Assembly: GCA_910585265.1 (NCBI GenBank)
Contig: CAJUCA010000097.1
Span: 1-6,857, forward strand
Source: an uncultured Oscillospiraceae bacterium
GTDB lineage: Bacteria > Bacillota > Clostridia > Oscillospirales > Oscillospiraceae
Length of the DNA: 6,857 nt
Reading direction: 5' to 3'
A program made the translations under genes and the position numbers. Positions 4,935 through 6,857 of this stretch are shown here, piece by piece; position 1 is the stretch's first letter, and every line of letters begins with the position of its first letter. The notes beneath the pieces were generated by a model that did no database searches, was not told where the DNA came from, and saw nothing but the letters and a program-made list of their open reading frames with translations.

Positions 4935-6743
4935 TCATTGTTCAAAAAGAGGCAGCCGCAAAGTAAAGACACTCCCCCCGCCCACCCGGGACCTCACCTC
5001 CGCCGCGCCGCCGTGCTCCAGGGCAGCGTTGCGGACAATAAACAGCCCCATGCCCTGGCCGCTTCCATCGGGGAGGTGGGTAAAGCCCCGGTCAAACACA
5101 CGGGGCAGGTCGGCAGGGTCAATCCCCGCGCCCGTATCCGTGACATCAATAACCACCCACCCACGCTCCCGGCGCAGAGACAGGGCAACCGTCCCATCCT
5201 CAGGCGTAAAGGACAAGGCGTTGTAGCAGAGGTTTTCCAACGCCGAGCGCAGCCGCTCCTCATCCCCGGCAACTGTCAAAACTGTCTCGGGCAGCTCCAA
5301 GACAAAGGTCTGACCGGACAGTTCCGTGTCCGGGCGGTTATCCTCATAAAACTGCCACAGAAATCCGTTGAGGCAGATGGGCTGGAGCGGCAGCAGCCCC
5401 CGTTCCCCCCGGGAAAAGCCCTGCAGCAGGTCAAGCCGCGCCTCCACCATTCCGGCCCGCTCGCTCAGAGCGTCCAGATACCCGGCGGTCTCCTGATCCA
5501 ACGCCACATTGCCCATGCGCACAAGCTCGGCGTAGCTTTGCAGTGCGGCAAGGGGATTTTTTACATCGTGGATGAGATGTGCCAGCAGCTCCCGCCGCTC
5601 TTGGAGCAGGGCCTCCATGGCCCGGGTCTTGCGGTCCACTTCCTCGTGGAGATGGAGGGTGAGCCGCCGGTTTTCCGCCGCCAGAAGCATGCCCCGGCGG
5701 ACCATCAGCGCGCCGAAACCCACCACCAGGGCAAAGCCGCCGTACTCCTCGGGCCATGCGCCCCGGATCGGCTCAAAGCGGTTTGCAGCCAGCACCGAGA
5801 CGGCGGCGGAGACGCCATACAGCCCCGCGGCGCACAGCAGATACCGCCCCAGGGGGGCAAAGGCGCGCAGGCCCCTCAGGGCCAGAAACAGGAGGTATAC
5901 CCCGGCCAAAAGCTTCCAGAAGAACAGGACCGCTCCGTAGGTGTTGATGAAAAGAGGCGCGTATGGTAGAATGAACAGAGGAAAGACCACCGTCACCGCG
6001 CACAGGCTGGCTGCGGCGGGACAGGCCAGCTTGCGGTGGTAGGCCCGCACCGCGCCGCCGCTCAGCTCGCCCGCCAGCAGAATGGCCAGGAGAAGTACGG
6101 CGGCGGCGCAGAAGTCCTCCAGGGCGTAAAGGGGCCGCACCAGCGGAACGCCCAGGGAGCGCAGGAAGGGATAGCTCACCCGCAGGGCGAAGGCGAGGCA
6201 GAGAAGCCCCAGCCGCCGGTTTTGCTTGTCCCGGTCAAAGAACCACAGGGCCAGGTTGGAGAAGGCCGCCGCCAGCGAACCGAAGCACAGAAGGCCGTAG
6301 ACCATCATTCGGGCGATGTTCATGCGGGAGATGGCGGTGGGTGTGCCCACGGCGGGGGGATAGTATAGGCCCGAGTAGTAGTGGCTGTAGTTGGCGCACT
6401 GGATGACAAGCTCGGTGGCCCGCTCCGCCCGGAAGGAATACACCCCATCCACCACATGGGGCTTGTATGGCTCCACATCCCCCTGCTCACCCGCCAGCGT
6501 ACCGTTGACATAGATCCGTCCGGCGCACAGAAGCTCCGGGAGGTATAAGGACAGCTCCCGCGGGCCGCCCCGGTTCTCCAGCACGAGGCGGTAGGTGGCT
6601 GTGCCGTAGGGACTGCTCAGGTGATGGGAGAAGTTGGGGTATTCCCCGGAGTAGGTGTGCTGTCCCGCCTCCCGGCCCGCCAGGGCCTCCGGTGTCAGCA
6701 GCTCGCCGGGATAATACTCCCACCCGTCCACCAGAAAGGCCAC
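4935..6743 (-). CDS. 7TM-type sensor histidine kinase, 5' end probably lost
   Basis: This is a membrane sensor kinase of the 7TMR-DISM type. Residues about 7-120 form a beta-rich domain, resembling sugar-binding jelly rolls (YRLVLENRGG, YVNGTLAGEQGDVEPYKP), expected outside the cell. Seven membrane segments follow, near 145-167, 178-196, 209-227, 239-258, 266-289, 298-319 and 334-349, then a coiled linker at about 353-385. The catalytic part is complete: H-box HLIHDVKNP with His392, N-box ENLCYNAL (503-510), G1 DTGAGI (536-541), F-box RVFDRGF (548-554) and G2 GSGQGMGLF. The only usual start codon is GTG at 6741-6743, but it has no ribosome binding site. The frame stays open and coding-like for 20 more codons (ALPSGEGYSLLQDDPEQ) up to TAG at 6804-6806, and no signal peptide is present. 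The family normally has one, so the gene is probably 5'-truncated and not properly expressed. No response regulator is adjacent. Confidence 0.9.
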   Translation of the reverse strand: MAFLVDGWEYYPGELLTPEALAGREAGQHTYSGEYPNFSHHLSSPYGTATYRLVLENRGGPRELSLYLPELLCAGRIYVNGTLAGEQGDVEPYKPHVVDGVYSFRAERATELVIQCANYSHYYSGLYYPPAVGTPTAISRMNIARMMVYGLLCFGSLAAAFSNLALWFFDRDKQNRRLGLLCLAFALRVSYPFLRSLGVPLVRPLYALEDFCAAAVLLLAILLAGELSGGAVRAYHRKLACPAAASLCAVTVVFPLFILPYAPLFINTYGAVLFFWKLLAGVYLLFLALRGLRAFAPLGRYLLCAAGLYGVSAAVSVLAANRFEPIRGAWPEEYGGFALVVGFGALMVRRGMLLAAENRRLTLHLHEEVDRKTRAMEALLQERRELLAHLIHDVKNPLAALQSYAELVRMGNVALDQETAGYLDALSERAGMVEARLDLLQGFSRGERGLLPLQPICLNGFLWQFYEDNRPDTELSGQTFVLELPETVLTVAGDEERLRSALENLCYNALSFTPEDGTVALSLRRERGWVVIDVTDTGAGIDPADLPRVFDRGFTHLPDGSGQGMGLFIVRNAALEHGGAAEVRSRVGGGSVFTLRLPLFEQ

Positions 6744-6803
6744 CTGTTCCGGATCATCCTGGAGAAGGCTGTACCCTTCCCCGGACGGCAGGGCGGCGGT
6801 ATA

Positions 6804-6857
6804 CTAAGAAGCTGTATTCATAAGCGCTTGAGTAAGGTATGGAAATGGGAGATTTTA
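6804..6857. mobile_element. Possible edge of an inserted element
   Basis: At 6804 the kinase frame is broken and composition changes: 6741-6800 has 40 G/C of 60, whereas 6805-6857 has 19 of 53. The new sequence starts AGAAGCTGTATTCATAAG (6807-6824), which resembles the general look of IS5-group ends, with CTA or TA as a possible target duplication. An ATG at 6839 on plus opens a frame (MEMGDF) that runs off the window and could begin a transposase. The second end is outside the window, so this is only a hypothesis. Confidence 0.28.

Noticed and set aside
4938..5969. Plus-strand frame of 343 codons opposite the kinase
   Set aside because: It is antisense to the kinase catalytic core, which has all its motifs. 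The composition is Gln/Pro/Gly-rich with no known domain.

Overview
The window looks like chromosomal DNA of a motile, gut-type Clostridia member. An Oscillospiraceae relative (Oscillibacter, Intestinimonas or Flavonifractor-like) is my best guess. I infer this from the flagellin type, the GC-rich genes that nevertheless use AGGAGG ribosome binding sites, and the TetR/ABC-2 and 7TM-kinase families. No taxonomic marker gene is present, so this is inference.

Layout. (1) Positions 1-425, minus strand: the N-terminal 141 codons of a flagellin, cut by the window edge. (2) 426-904: its leader and upstream region, with two strong tandem hairpins near the gene and a short motif, ACTATTCCG and variants, repeated at ~58-bp spacing. 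(3) 905-949: a hairpin with T-rich flanks on both sides, probably a bidirectional terminator. (4) About 950-2358: roughly 1.4 kb of medium-GC DNA with no intact gene. Its best content is a minus-strand reading frame (988-1602) broken by two stops, part of which resembles the small sigma-like proteins of integrative elements. Two adjacent hairpins lie at 1894-1983. (5) 2359-4496, plus strand: a compact three-gene operon of TetR-family regulator, ABC ATPase and ABC-2 permease. The genes are coupled by GTGA and ATGA overlaps, and a perfect 6-5-6 inverted repeat that also forms the -35 box lies just upstream. (6) 4497-4934: a convergent intergenic region starting with a possible stub of a lost fourth operon gene. 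GC falls sharply at about 4541. (7) 4935-6743, minus strand: a 7TM sensor histidine kinase with an N-terminal beta-rich sensing domain and a complete catalytic core. Its reading frame runs on without a start codon to a stop at 6804-6806, exactly where GC falls again, so the 5' end (signal peptide and true start) appears to have been replaced, perhaps by an insertion sequence lying mostly outside the window.

How the parts work together. The TetR/ABC operon reads as a self-regulated exporter: the regulator probably binds the palindrome and represses all three genes until a ligand releases it. The flagellin is a separate unit whose leader has features compatible with post-transcriptional control. 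The kinase has no response regulator in view and is probably non-functional as it stands. I found no convincing wholly new system. The parts most worth a second look are the flagellin upstream repeats and hairpins, the decayed mobile-type gene, and the truncated kinase.
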